Shown piece by piece: positions 28,119-37,120 of a stretch of 64,000 nucleotides of DNA; position 1 is the first letter of the stretch, and every line of letters begins with the position of its first letter. Under the pieces are notes generated by a model. That model ran no database searches. It worked only from the letters and a program-made list of their open reading frames with translations, and was not told the DNA's origin. The position numbers were made by a program, and so were the translations under genes. This DNA is from Paucibacter sp. KBW04 (GTDB taxonomy: Bacteria > Pseudomonadota > Gammaproteobacteria > Burkholderiales > Burkholderiaceae_C): NCBI RefSeq assembly GCF_003852425.1, contig NZ_QAJN01000002.1, positions 1 through 64,000 of the forward strand, in the 5' to 3' direction.

Positions 28119-29408
28119 TCAGACGCGATTGCTTCTGAGAAACACAACATCTCTCAGCGCGAAGATTGAAACACTCAATTGGGCAAACATGGCCAAAGCG
28201 TAGGCCAAGTTCACTGACTTCACTCCATGGCTTGGCAGCCACCACATCGCCAACCCGACAAACAAGGCTGAGCGAAGCACCTCCGCACCGACAAACCACG
28301 CACTCGCCATTCGCGCGGTCAAGGTCATCGCCAGCACCCAGGCAGCCATCTTAAAAACATCACCAATCAGCTGCCATCCCAGCAAGTCGACCACGGGCAA
28401 AAAGGAGGGGGCTAAGACGATTTTCACAATCCAATGCCGCAACAGGAAGATCATCAATGCAGCACCACCAGTCAAGGCAACGACGGCAAACAAGGTCTTG
28501 CGCACTTCTGCAGCGAAGAGTTCGGGCTGCTTGGCCAATGCACCCAGCTTCGGCATGTAATACATGGAAACAGCCGTCATGAGCAGCGCCAAATAGGTAT
28601 CCGACAACCGCCAACCCGCTTGCCAATAGCCAGCCGCCTCAAGACCAGCTTGCGACATCATGAGATTTCGAACGACCAACATAGTCAGCGGCAAAAGCGC
28701 CGCATGAACAATCAGCATCGGATAGAAAGCAAGCACCTGCTTGATTGAAGATCTGTTGGGCTTCGCATTGAAGTCCACCACACGCAGAGGCGATCTGCGC
28801 AGCATGAGTACTGAAGTCATGGCCAGTCCAATGACATAGCCAAGTACCGAACCGATCAAGGCGCCATTCACGCCCCAAAAATATGCACCTGGGACAAATA
28901 GCGCAAATCCAGCGAGCGTCGAAAGCACCTGCAATTTAGCCATCAAGGCCAACTCGCCGATTGAATTTAGCGCGCTGACCAGCACGATATTCATCGCCAC
29001 GGCGACGATAGCAAATGCTGAAACTCTGACAATCGGCGCGTACAAGACATCGGAAAGCAAGAACTCGCTTAACCAAGGCGCGGCAATCAATAGAAACAAT
29101 GCCGTAACGCATGCAGCAATCAGCACCAACTTGAGCGCAGTTGAGTAAATTAAGTTTCGTGCTTGTTCATCGTCATGATGTTCAGCCCCGAGACGCACAA
29201 TTGCTGTGCCAGCAGGATTCGCCAAGACGCCAGGAACCAGAGAAATAAAATTATTCAGTTGGGCAACCAGTGCCAGACCGGCAGGGCCGATGCAAACGGC
29301 AGTCACCTTGATGCTGGCAAACCCCAGCACCAAACGAACAATGGATTGCAACGCACCTAGGCTTAGGCTGCGCCCTAAACCTAGCTTCGAAAGCTTGTTT
29401 CCTGTCAT
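28119..29408 (-). CDS. Oligosaccharide flippase family protein (Wzx-like)
   Basis: A 429-residue membrane protein of the polysaccharide biosynthesis/MATE-like flippase group, with about twelve transmembrane segments. The opening segment SLSLGALQSIVRLVLGFASIKVTAVCIGPAGLALVAQL is of the type seen in Wzx proteins (the first part is residues 14-30). It would move the lipid-linked EPS repeat across the inner membrane. It overlaps the upstream GT4 stop by 4 bp and precedes the polymerase-like gene by 15 bp, forming the classic Wzx/Wzy pair. Confidence 0.9.
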   Translation of the reverse strand: MTGNKLSKLGLGRSLSLGALQSIVRLVLGFASIKVTAVCIGPAGLALVAQLNNFISLVPGVLANPAGTAIVRLGAEHHDDEQARNLIYSTALKLVLIAACVTALFLLIAAPWLSEFLLSDVLYAPIVRVSAFAIVAVAMNIVLVSALNSIGELALMAKLQVLSTLAGFALFVPGAYFWGVNGALIGSVLGYVIGLAMTSVLMLRRSPLRVVDFNAKPNRSSIKQVLAFYPMLIVHAALLPLTMLVVRNLMMSQAGLEAAGYWQAGWRLSDTYLALLMTAVSMYYMPKLGALAKQPELFAAEVRKTLFAVVALTGGAALMIFLLRHWIVKIVLAPSFLPVVDLLGWQLIGDVFKMAAWVLAMTLTARMASAWFVGAEVLRSALFVGLAMWWLPSHGVKSVNLAYALAMFAQLSVSIFALRDVVFLRSNRV

Positions 29409-30559
29409 TTAGTACGTTCGAAGCTTAGGCGCCGAAAAAGGCTCTCGTACTCGTCAGCAACATGATCAAGTGCAAAATTTCCACTGAAAAAAACTTTTGA
29501 ATCCGCAGAGTGCTGCTGCCAGTGAGGCAAGTCATTTTTCAGCCGCCGCAATTCAGCCGCCATCTGCTCCATATCTTCAACCACAACGCCAACGGGTCTC
29601 CCGTTCACCTTTGCAGCCGGATCAAAGAAGGACAGAGATGGCATGCCGCGCGACCACCCCTGTAGAAACGTATTTGGGAACCCCTCAGATGGAGATGTAT
29701 TCACGATGACAGAAGCATCGTCAAAATACTGCTCGACTTCCGCGTAAGGCACAAATCCAAGTAAGTCAATATTACTCAGGCCGGCGGCTTGCTCGTTCAA
29801 GGCGCGGGTCAATTCAGGCTCTCCTCCACCGACCATTCTGAAACGAAACTCAGGGCATCGCTTGGCCAGCTCAACAAACAAATCTGGTCGTTTGATTTTT
29901 GCCAAGCGGCCAGACCAAAGCACCACCCCGTCTTGGTTGGAAAGTGCACCTTGATGCCCGTAGCAACTCCGGATAACTTCGCTCTTCAGGCCGAAGCTAT
30001 CCTGACAGGCTGCAACTTGCCGCTCCGATTGAGCAATGATCGCGCTGGCCAGTCGCAAACCCAAACGGAAGAAGAATTTCTCTTTCTTTCGATGCAGGCG
30101 GGGAAGGTTTCTGACAAAATCCTCGTCACTTGCGCCACAGTACATTGCCAACTTACCGTTCAGTCGTGCGTAACTTGCCACATACCCCGTAAATGCACTG
30201 CAGTTTTGCTGATAGTACAAGTCAGCATTCGCCTTGGCCATCGCTTTCCAAATGCTCTTGATGACGCCTAGCGTGCCAATTTTGGGTGCTTCTAGGCCTG
30301 TTTTGTAGGCTTTATAGATGGTGACACCGTCAACCTCCATTCCCTCTCGTTGCCCGTAATCCAGGCAAACCATAGAGACCTGGTAACCCCGCCGAACAAA
30401 TTCACGCGCAAGAATGGTTTGCTGAACCTCAGAGCCTCCCACCACCTTGACGCTTGCATCTCGAACCAAGGTGGGATAAGCCCAGGGAGCGACAAAACAA
30501 ATACTCCTTATTCCTCGCGCAGATTTACCCACTTGCAACTGCCTATATATGGTGACCAA
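29405..30559 (-). CDS. Glycosyltransferase family 4 protein
   Basis: A GT-B enzyme of up to 384 residues, paralogous to the 24266-25399 product: SICFVAPWAYP and GGSEVQQTILAREFVRRGY correspond to FVAPNLYPV and GGAEVQQNFLVREL there. The donor site is EGFPNTFLQGWSRG. The start is uncertain: the longest frame begins with TTG at 30559, and a GTG at 30532 is also possible; neither has a clear ribosome binding site. It follows the terminator at 30602-30630, so it may begin a new transcription unit. It overlaps the flippase by 4 bp. Confidence 0.85.
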   Translation of the reverse strand: MVTIYRQLQVGKSARGIRSICFVAPWAYPTLVRDASVKVVGGSEVQQTILAREFVRRGYQVSMVCLDYGQREGMEVDGVTIYKAYKTGLEAPKIGTLGVIKSIWKAMAKANADLYYQQNCSAFTGYVASYARLNGKLAMYCGASDEDFVRNLPRLHRKKEKFFFRLGLRLASAIIAQSERQVAACQDSFGLKSEVIRSCYGHQGALSNQDGVVLWSGRLAKIKRPDLFVELAKRCPEFRFRMVGGGEPELTRALNEQAAGLSNIDLLGFVPYAEVEQYFDDASVIVNTSPSEGFPNTFLQGWSRGMPSLSFFDPAAKVNGRPVGVVVEDMEQMAAELRRLKNDLPHWQQHSADSKVFFSGNFALDHVADEYESLFRRLSFERTK

Positions 30560-30601
30560 AGGACCAGGGCCTCGAAGAGCAAGGAAATTCTAAACTCCAC
30601 C

Positions 30602-30630
30602 AAAAAGATGCGCCGCAATTGCGGCGCATC
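30602..30630 (-). terminator. Intrinsic terminator inside the minus-strand EPS run
   Basis: GATGCGCCGCAA followed by TTGCGGCGCATC is a perfect 24-bp palindrome at 30607-30630. On the minus strand it is followed by five T (30606-30602). It lies after epsI and 43 bp upstream of the GT4 start, so it separates the secretion core from the glycosyltransferase part. Confidence 0.85.
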
Positions 30631-30657
30631 AGCCCTATCGTTAAGAACAGCGGCAAC

Positions 30658-31338
30658 TTAACTATTGCCAGTCAATCGTCGTCGCAGATCGGGATTCAAC
30701 GTCGGAAACAACTGATTTGCGAACGCGATTTGCTTATCAAATGCAACTTGACCTTCACTCGATAAACTTGATATCCGCACCAAGTAGCCATCAGGAATAT
30801 AGCCGGACATGGCAAATTTCAGTTGTGCCCACTCACGTTCAAAGTATGTCAACACCACCTGATCGCCCATTGTGAACCAATAGGTAACGGGCTCCACCCG
30901 CTGCCCTTGGGTCGCCACCATGCGCGTGCTAGGAATGGTTCCACCTGCGATTGTTAGCGGCAGGCGCTCCAAGCCACTGATTTTGAACCCTTGGGCCGAA
31001 TAACAAACTTCTTGCCGGTGCGCCCGCATTTGCTGATTCTGACGCGAACCATAGGTGATGGACAGCATGATCCGCTCACCCTTGCTATTAACATAAGTAC
31101 GACTCAATATCTGGTCGTAAATGGCATTCAAAACAGACTGTTGATCTGGAGAAGGAGGCAGGGGTACGCTGGTCGTATCCACCTTCCAGTCGGCGAACTC
31201 CTTAGGCACCGACTCTTCCAGGCTGAAGCTTGCCCGAGTGTCTGAAATTCGCGCGTCTGGAATCGCAAGTACGCTTAACGCTGAGGCACCCAACATCAGG
31301 GCCAGGACAATTGCTGGACGAACAAATATGGAACGCAT
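30658..31338 (-). CDS. epsI: Exosortase-associated protein EpsI
   Basis: A 226-residue protein of the EpsI family (DUF3485), found next to exosortases in EPS clusters. An N-terminal hydrophobic segment (about residues 5-25) anchors it, and the body is periplasmic. QMRAHRQEVCYSAQGF contains the conserved His-x3-CY pattern. The ATG at 31338 is chosen: AAGGAGGTG stands at ideal distance, while the GTG at 31341 is too close. It shares one base with the xrtB stop. The biochemical role is not established; the association with exosortase is established. Confidence 0.92.
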   Translation of the reverse strand: MRSIFVRPAIVLALMLGASALSVLAIPDARISDTRASFSLEESVPKEFADWKVDTTSVPLPPSPDQQSVLNAIYDQILSRTYVNSKGERIMLSITYGSRQNQQMRAHRQEVCYSAQGFKISGLERLPLTIAGGTIPSTRMVATQGQRVEPVTYWFTMGDQVVLTYFEREWAQLKFAMSGYIPDGYLVRISSLSSEGQVAFDKQIAFANQLFPTLNPDLRRRLTGNS

Positions 31339-32216
31339 CACTTCACCTCCTTCTTGCGAAAGAAGAAGGACAGGATGGAGTCAATCACCATCATCAATCC
31401 AAGTGCAACCACAAACAGCAGCATCCCTGCTGCACCGTGCACGATGCCTTGTCCGGCTTCATCACCAAAATGATAGGTAACCAAAATCAGGACAATCACG
31501 CGTACTACGTTAGCTGTAAAACTCATGGGAACAATGAGGATTGCCAGCAAAACATTACGCAGTCGATTCGTGTGGCCGACGATATTCATATACAGCAAGC
31601 CCAGCGCTTCCAACGTGAACATTGAGTTCAAACCCGCACAGGCATCGGCCACGAGCAATTGATAGGGCCCAACCATCAGAATCACGCCACTGCGTGAAAT
31701 AGGGTAACCCGCGCGCCACATGATCTGTTCCGCGACCCAAGAAACTGCATGTTTGAGCGGGGATGTCAACGCATCAACAACCGGGCCGGGCAATGGGACG
31801 GCAAAGATCAAGAAGAAAATGGGGAAGGAAGCAATTCTTACAACGGCCCAGCCAAACACGACGGCCAAAGAACCAATCAACAGAGGTATCAAGGCCCCCA
31901 TTTGGAACATCACAATGTTCTGAAGGCGGCCAACAAAGTAAAGTGCCAGACCAAAGGCGAGCCAAAACCAAGCCAAGGCTCCGGCAGGTTTGGCTTTAGT
32001 AACCGCTGCAGCAAACTGCTCTCTCCGCTGCCAAAGTAACCAGCAGACTACCGCCAAGATGATGGGACCGTGCCCCTGTTCATCCGAAGCCCAGACCGTG
32101 TGAACCAAAGTGTTGAAAACTGGTCCAAACATGACGAGCAGACCAAAGGCCAGCATTGCTGCCGGCGCCCAAGTCTGCACAGTGGAGTTATTGCGCATAG
32201 TGGCTTGCCCTAGCAT
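31338..32216 (-). CDS. xrtB: Exosortase B
   Basis: A 292-residue polytopic membrane protease-like enzyme of the exosortase family (EpsH homologue), thought to process PEP-CTERM proteins during export. The three catalytic residues are visible: C192 in VADACAGLNSM, R239 in TANVVRV and H260 in GQGIVHG. The EQGHGPIILAVVCWLLW segment near residue 46 fits the XrtB subtype. The start at 32216 gives the full N-terminus; an ATG at 32198 is an alternative. The gene is followed by epsI and preceded by epsG with a 10-bp gap. Three PEP-CTERM genes at 55.8-58.3 kb are likely substrates. Confidence 0.95.
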   Translation of the reverse strand: MLGQATMRNNSTVQTWAPAAMLAFGLLVMFGPVFNTLVHTVWASDEQGHGPIILAVVCWLLWQRREQFAAAVTKAKPAGALAWFWLAFGLALYFVGRLQNIVMFQMGALIPLLIGSLAVVFGWAVVRIASFPIFFLIFAVPLPGPVVDALTSPLKHAVSWVAEQIMWRAGYPISRSGVILMVGPYQLLVADACAGLNSMFTLEALGLLYMNIVGHTNRLRNVLLAILIVPMSFTANVVRVIVLILVTYHFGDEAGQGIVHGAAGMLLFVVALGLMMVIDSILSFFFRKKEVK

Positions 32217-32226
32217 TTCGCTGCCT

Positions 32227-33111
32227 TCAATACTCGTTCATTACCACGCCAGCAAAACGCACAGGGCTGCCGGACATCACTGCCACCATGTCTTGCAAGC
32301 TCGCCACGCGTGAAGCGTCTTTTCTCGCTACAACAATTGCCGCGCCGCAACGGGCTGCGATGACAGAAGCATCCGCCCCTAGTTCGGCCGCAGGTGTATC
32401 CACCACAACATGGTCGAACTTGCTGCAAAGTTCCCGAATCAGCAATGCGAAGGCCGGACGCTCGACCAATTCGAGTGGATTAGGAGGCGTGCTTCCCACG
32501 GGCATGACGAACAAGCTTGGGACACCCACCACTTGCTGAATGACGCTGGACTCGGCTCGCCCTGACAGGATGCCAGACAAACCAGCGTTGTTATTCAGAT
32601 TGAATACGTCATGTTGTCTTGGCGAGCGCATATCCGCGTCAACCAGCAAGGTACGACCACCGAGTTGTGCCAAGACTACAGCCAAGTTGGCAGCGAAATA
32701 GGTCTTGCCATCACCGATTTCAGGGCTAACCACGGCCAACGCACGACGGGGTTCGGAATCGCTCCAGACCCGCATGGTGATTTGACTGCGAGTCGCACGA
32801 AAAGCCTCGGATTGAAGCGAGAACGGTTGGTTGAAAGTAACGAGCTCGGGGCTTAGTTTGCGCTGTTCTTCTGCGGCGTAGGGGTAATGGAACTGCTGAG
32901 CCAAGGCGAACAACACGTCATCGGCACTGGCAAAGCCAAGCGAGATCGCCGCTTCACCAAACCGCACGCCCTTCTCAAGCTGATACGCAAGAATGCGCTC
33001 AACCTGGTCGGCAGAAAGGTTACGGGTTTCACTGATGATTGCGCCAATTGAACGGTCGCGGACTTCTGTTTGATTGCCTGGCATATTGCGCTTGCTATCC
33101 ATATCACTCAC
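32227..33111 (-). CDS. epsG: EpsG-type chain-length tyrosine-kinase-like ATPase
   Basis: A 294-residue bacterial tyrosine-kinase-like (BY-kinase/CpsD) protein. Walker A reads EIGDGKTY (about residue 129), Walker A' LLVDADMRSP (about 155-164) and Walker B VVVDTPAA (about 235). There is no C-terminal tyrosine cluster; the protein ends VVMNEY. Residues about 30-75 form an extra N-terminal domain with an MshEN/GspE-N-like pattern (see findings). The GTG at 33111 is the longest start; the ATG at 33102 is possible. With EpsF it would control polymer chain length or export. Confidence 0.9.
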   Translation of the reverse strand: MSDMDSKRNMPGNQTEVRDRSIGAIISETRNLSADQVERILAYQLEKGVRFGEAAISLGFASADDVLFALAQQFHYPYAAEEQRKLSPELVTFNQPFSLQSEAFRATRSQITMRVWSDSEPRRALAVVSPEIGDGKTYFAANLAVVLAQLGGRTLLVDADMRSPRQHDVFNLNNNAGLSGILSGRAESSVIQQVVGVPSLFVMPVGSTPPNPLELVERPAFALLIRELCSKFDHVVVDTPAAELGADASVIAARCGAAIVVARKDASRVASLQDMVAVMSGSPVRFAGVVMNEY

Positions 33112-33137
33112 TTTGAATTCTGCGTGCGAGGTGCTGA

Positions 33138-34565
33138 TCAGGCGGAGCGTTTAGGCGCAGGCAGACTCTTGATCAGTCGTTGTTGCATCAATGACAGGGG
33201 GGAGACTCCTTTGCCGCGCTTCGCGTTGGGCTTGGGAATCAGGCCCAGCACGGGCAGACCAACCGCCGCTGCAATGTCTTCTACTGCACGCACCCGTCGA
33301 TCCATCAACTCCAAGGCCATAGCCGAGGCAATGGCTAGAACAGCCCCGATCACCACCGAAAGCAGGGTGTTGCGCAACACCTTGGGAGACGACGCTTCAA
33401 GCGGCTGCGTCGCCTGAGTCAATATGTTCACATTGCTTTGCGTGGTCTGGCTTTCAAGATTGGTTTGCGTCAGACGGCTGAGTACAGCGTCATAGGAGCG
33501 CTGAGCGTTTTCAACATCGCGAACGATCACAGAGCCTTCGTCACGCACTGCTTTCAGATGCAAAACCTTTTCGCGCTGTGCTTCCAAAGACGCGCGCACT
33601 TCGGCTAAGCGCTGCTTGTTAATGGTGTTGCTAACAGTAACGCCACCAGTGACACGGTTGGTTTCGGATTCGATGCGCTTGCGGGTTTCCGCAATATTGG
33701 CTTTGATTTCGATAACCTGAGGGTGGCTGTCGCCAAGTTTGGAGCTGAGTTCCTGCAAACGAGCCTCGGAACGAGCCTGTTCAACCTTCAAATTGGAAAT
33801 GATTGGGTTATTCAGCACTTCCTGAAGCTTGTCTCCCGAAGCGCCTTGCGCCTGCGCCTGTCGGCTACCCGATTCCGACGACACCGCCTGCAAGGCCACC
33901 AACTGGGAAGACAACTCATTCAAGCGCGAGTTCTCCACGTCCAAACGCTCGTCATTTGCGATGATGCCCTTCTCACTTTGAAAGGCGGACAAGCGTGCTT
34001 GCGCAGCTTCCAGTGCCGCTCTCGCCTCTTTGGATCGTGTGTCAAAGAAGTTGGAGTATTGCTTGGCAGGATCAACACGCAATTCAAGCGTTGTGTCCAA
34101 ATAGGCCTGCACAAAGGCATTGGCCAAGCCTGTGGCAAAACGGGGGTCGGGAGCCTTGTAGCTGACGCTGATCACATTCGACTCACGCGACGGCTTCACA
34201 TCCAAGCTTTTTTGGAAGGTCTCGGCCAACCATGCTTCGACTGAGCCTTCACCCTTGGTCGCGTCCAGCCATTGCTGTCGAACCTGAGGGTTCTCGGTCA
34301 ACTTCAGATTCCGGACGACCTTCTGAGCCACGCGATCACTCTGAATCACGTCGACCTGGGTCGCCATATAAGTTGGCATCATCATGCCGGGGAAGGAACC
34401 TGACAAAAGGTCAGGCTTCATATCGACCACAACAGACGCCGTCGCGACGTATTGCTTGGGCATCAAGAGGCTGATGACCAAGGTCGTCAAAACCGTCAAG
34501 CCGAAAATCAGCGCCGCAACCCACCAACGCGCTTTGAGAATTGAAATAAATTGCCCGAAACTCAT
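33138..34565 (-). CDS. epsF: EpsF-type chain-length determinant (Wzz/polysaccharide co-polymerase)
   Basis: A 475-residue inner-membrane protein with a transmembrane helix at about residues 15-35, a periplasmic coiled-coil rich middle (about 170-370) and a second helix near 415-435. The N-terminal Wzz domain and the GNVR region (SSPKVLRNT near 400) are typical of co-polymerases that pair with a separate kinase. It lies between epsE and epsG with gaps of 12 and 26 bp. It would set chain length together with the EpsG kinase. Confidence 0.93.
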   Translation of the reverse strand: MSFGQFISILKARWWVAALIFGLTVLTTLVISLLMPKQYVATASVVVDMKPDLLSGSFPGMMMPTYMATQVDVIQSDRVAQKVVRNLKLTENPQVRQQWLDATKGEGSVEAWLAETFQKSLDVKPSRESNVISVSYKAPDPRFATGLANAFVQAYLDTTLELRVDPAKQYSNFFDTRSKEARAALEAAQARLSAFQSEKGIIANDERLDVENSRLNELSSQLVALQAVSSESGSRQAQAQGASGDKLQEVLNNPIISNLKVEQARSEARLQELSSKLGDSHPQVIEIKANIAETRKRIESETNRVTGGVTVSNTINKQRLAEVRASLEAQREKVLHLKAVRDEGSVIVRDVENAQRSYDAVLSRLTQTNLESQTTQSNVNILTQATQPLEASSPKVLRNTLLSVVIGAVLAIASAMALELMDRRVRAVEDIAAAVGLPVLGLIPKPNAKRGKGVSPLSLMQQRLIKSLPAPKRSA

Positions 34566-34577
34566 TGCGGCGCCCTC

Positions 34578-35465
34578 TTAGAACAAACTCTCTTTGACAT
34601 ACACAACATCACCATCTTTCAACGGCGCGTCCATGGGCAATTGCAGGGTTTCGACCTTGCCTTCACTGTCTTTGCGGTTCACGCGGATGCCTTTTTCGGT
34701 GCCGCGCAAGGTGATGCCGCCGCCTGTAGCCAGGCTTTGCATGACAGTCATGCCGCGCTCCAACTTCATGGGGCCGGGGCGTTGCACCTCGCCGTAGATG
34801 TAGACCATGGGGGCGCGGTCCACCCAGACGACGTCACCGTGCTGGATGAAGATGTCATTGGCCGAGCCGCCGGGGGCGAAGATGGCGGGCAGGTCGATTT
34901 CCACGCGGTAGGGCTGGCCGTTGCGCTTGCCGCTGACCACCAGAACTTCGGCGCCCGTGCTGGCGACGCCACCGGCAGTGGCGATCAGATCCGTCAAACG
35001 CATATCAGCGGTTTCAATCGGATAGCGGCCAGGGCGATTCACATTGCCCAAGACGCTGGCCTGGTTGCCCTTGACCTGCAGCACGACGATGGTGGTCTGG
35101 GGGTTCTTGACGAAGTTGCCCTTCTTCAAGCCCTCGGAGATCAGGTTTTCAGCCTGAGTCACGCTCAGGCCGCCCACCTTGATATTACCCAGCAAGGGGT
35201 AGGACACCAGGCCATTTTCGGAAACGCGGGTCTCCAGGGTGAGGTCGGGATTCTGATAGACGGTGACGCGCATCACATCACCCGAGCCCAGGCGGTATTC
35301 GGCGCTCTGGGTTGCTGCGCTGGCAGGCGCGGCAGCGGCTGTTTGAGCGGCGGCCGGGGCCGCCGACATCGCCAGCACAAGTGACAGGCTCAGGGCCAGG
35401 CCGCTGAGGCCCAGCGGGCGAATCGTGCGGGCGTTCTCTTGCTGCATGCGCGTCAACATCTTCAT
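34578..35465 (-). CDS. epsE: EpsE-type polysaccharide export outer-membrane protein
   Basis: A 295-residue Wza-like export protein. A poly-export domain at about 55-130 (YRLGSGDVMRVTVY) is followed by two SLBB domains at about 135-215 and 220-290. The signal peptide is Ala-rich and lacks a lipobox cysteine, unlike classical Wza lipoproteins, so signal peptidase I cleavage near AAAQT is predicted. The ATG at 35465 is preceded by AGGAAGGGA; the ATG at 35489 overlaps the epsD stop by 4 bp but has no good site. It would form the outer-membrane EPS channel. Confidence 0.9.
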   Translation of the reverse strand: MKMLTRMQQENARTIRPLGLSGLALSLSLVLAMSAAPAAAQTAAAAPASAATQSAEYRLGSGDVMRVTVYQNPDLTLETRVSENGLVSYPLLGNIKVGGLSVTQAENLISEGLKKGNFVKNPQTTIVVLQVKGNQASVLGNVNRPGRYPIETADMRLTDLIATAGGVASTGAEVLVVSGKRNGQPYRVEIDLPAIFAPGGSANDIFIQHGDVVWVDRAPMVYIYGEVQRPGPMKLERGMTVMQSLATGGGITLRGTEKGIRVNRKDSEGKVETLQLPMDAPLKDGDVVYVKESLF

Positions 35466-35485
35466 CGATCCCTTCCTCTTCAACT

Positions 35486-36508
35486 TCATTTCAGGCCCAT
35501 GCCCTTGGAGATGTCAGCAGCGTTCAAGCCGCCAGCACTGGCGGGCGCGGGTGCGGTCACGGCCGCCGGAGCGGCGCTGGCTGCGGCCGGAGCTGCCGTT
35601 GCGGCGGGTGCCGAGGCGGCACCGGGCGCGCCTTCGGCAAACTTGCCGACGTACTCCACCTTGGCTGCATCACGCAATGCCTTGATGTCTTTTTGAACCT
35701 GCTCGCCCTTGCGCTGATTGAGCAAGAAGGCTTCGATGGCGGGCTTGGCGCGGGCTTCGTCCACCGGCTGGCTGCGCGAGCCCACCAGGAAGAGCACGGT
35801 CAGGCCGGTCGGGGTTTGCGACACGGCGGAGTCGCCGTCCTTCATGCGGGCAATCGCATCCAGCCCAGCCAGAGGCAGTTGCTCAGCGGCGCGCACGGCT
35901 TGGTTGCCGGTGAACTTGAAGTCATTGGCCTTCAAGAACTCGGCAAACTCGGCCATGCTCTTGGCGGTTTGCAGCTTGCTGCGGATCTGCTCGAACTGCT
36001 CGGGCTTGGCCTCGATGGAGACTTCTTGCAGGCTGTAGATGCGGCGATCCTTGAAGAGCGCGGGCTTCTCGTTGTAATACTTGGAGATTTCGTCGTTGCT
36101 GGGCTTGGCCACCGACTCGCCGATGCGCTCGACATAGGCACGCGAGATGATTTCGCGCTTGGCGGCTTCGATCTGCTGCACCACACGGGGGTCGCGGTCC
36201 AGCTTCAGTTCCTGGGCCTTTTGCACGGCCAGCTCCTGATCGATCAGACGCTCCAGCACTTGCTTGCTGGCGGCCTCGGCCTGCTCGGGCTTGAGGCCTT
36301 GCTGGCGTTGCAGCACGTAGTTGATCTGATGAACGGTGATCTCTTCCTTGTTGACCTTGGCGGCGGTCTGCGAAGCCTTTTCAGACTTCTTGCCGTCCCC
36401 GCAACCGGTCAGGGCCACGGCCACCACGGCGAGCGCCACGGCAGCGACTCGGAAGTTGGCAAAAGCACTCATGGCATGGATTTGTTTTTGGTCGTTCTTC
36501 AAGTACAT
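35486..36508 (-). CDS. epsD: EpsD-type peptidyl-prolyl isomerase family lipoprotein
   Basis: A 340-residue lipoprotein of the EpsD family, SurA/PpiD-like, with signal sequence and lipobox LTGC (Cys36). The body (about 55-290) resembles SurA N-terminal and parvulin-type PPIase regions; the last about 60 residues are Ala/Pro-rich. The start at 36508, with GAGAAAG before it, gives the correct lipoprotein signal; a longer frame extends upstream without one. It heads the EPS core operon. It probably helps fold or place the export machinery in the periplasm; enzymatic activity is not proven for the family. Confidence 0.9.
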   Translation of the reverse strand: MYLKNDQKQIHAMSAFANFRVAAVALAVVAVALTGCGDGKKSEKASQTAAKVNKEEITVHQINYVLQRQQGLKPEQAEAASKQVLERLIDQELAVQKAQELKLDRDPRVVQQIEAAKREIISRAYVERIGESVAKPSNDEISKYYNEKPALFKDRRIYSLQEVSIEAKPEQFEQIRSKLQTAKSMAEFAEFLKANDFKFTGNQAVRAAEQLPLAGLDAIARMKDGDSAVSQTPTGLTVLFLVGSRSQPVDEARAKPAIEAFLLNQRKGEQVQKDIKALRDAAKVEYVGKFAEGAPGAASAPAATAAPAAASAAPAAVTAPAPASAGGLNAADISKGMGLK

Positions 36509-37120
36509 GGCAACTTTCTCTTTTCTGCACGAAGCGCCGGGTTCTCCAGCGCAACACATAGATGCTGCAAAGCAGCGCCCAGCCCAGCCTTCATAGGACG
36601 GCCGAGTGTAACTTTGGAAAATGACAAATGCCCTCCCCAAACTCCCTCTTTCGTCCGGCCCAAACTCACGGTTTACCCGCGGTCGACCCGAGGATTACCC
36701 GCAATTACAAGCCCTTGCCTGACGGCCAAAGCCGCCCGGGCAAAGGCCTGAGGGAGGACGATGCAGACTCGGCCCGCAGGCTGCCGGCGAAGCAAACCCA
36801 CGATGCTTGCGTGCCCCAGGGCAAACGCCGAATCTGCACGCAATCCACCGGCGGCTCAATCCAGCGCCCAAAGACGCCAAGCCGAGGCTCGCCCCGACGC
36901 TTTTCCAAGCGCCTTGACCATATCGGGTTTCGAGGGGGCTCTACCCCCACGACTAAGGGGGGCAGATGTGACGGAATGTGAGGATGCGCAGGCTGTGTTC
37001 GCTGGGCGGCCCCGGCACGGAGCCAGGGCGGCGGTCAAAGGCCGCGAGGATGCGGCCTTGAACTGAGCCTGACGGCATCAAGCGATGCCGTTTCTTGCGG
37101 TTTGTCTACTACTCAGGGCC
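36509..37120. other. Upstream region of the EPS core operon, no gene seen
   Basis: This 612-bp gap lies between ubiE (minus, reading away) and epsD (minus). It contains the leader of epsD and an inverted pair GGGGG-CTCTA-CCCCC at 36934-36948, followed by a second G run. Short open frames on both strands have no family pattern and odd composition. It probably carries the EPS promoter and regulatory sites, but none could be placed. Confidence 0.5.

Noticed and set aside
36761-37066. Plus-strand open frame of about 101 codons in the EPS leader
   Set aside because: No start context, no homology pattern that I recognise, and composition typical of GC-rich intergenic sequence.
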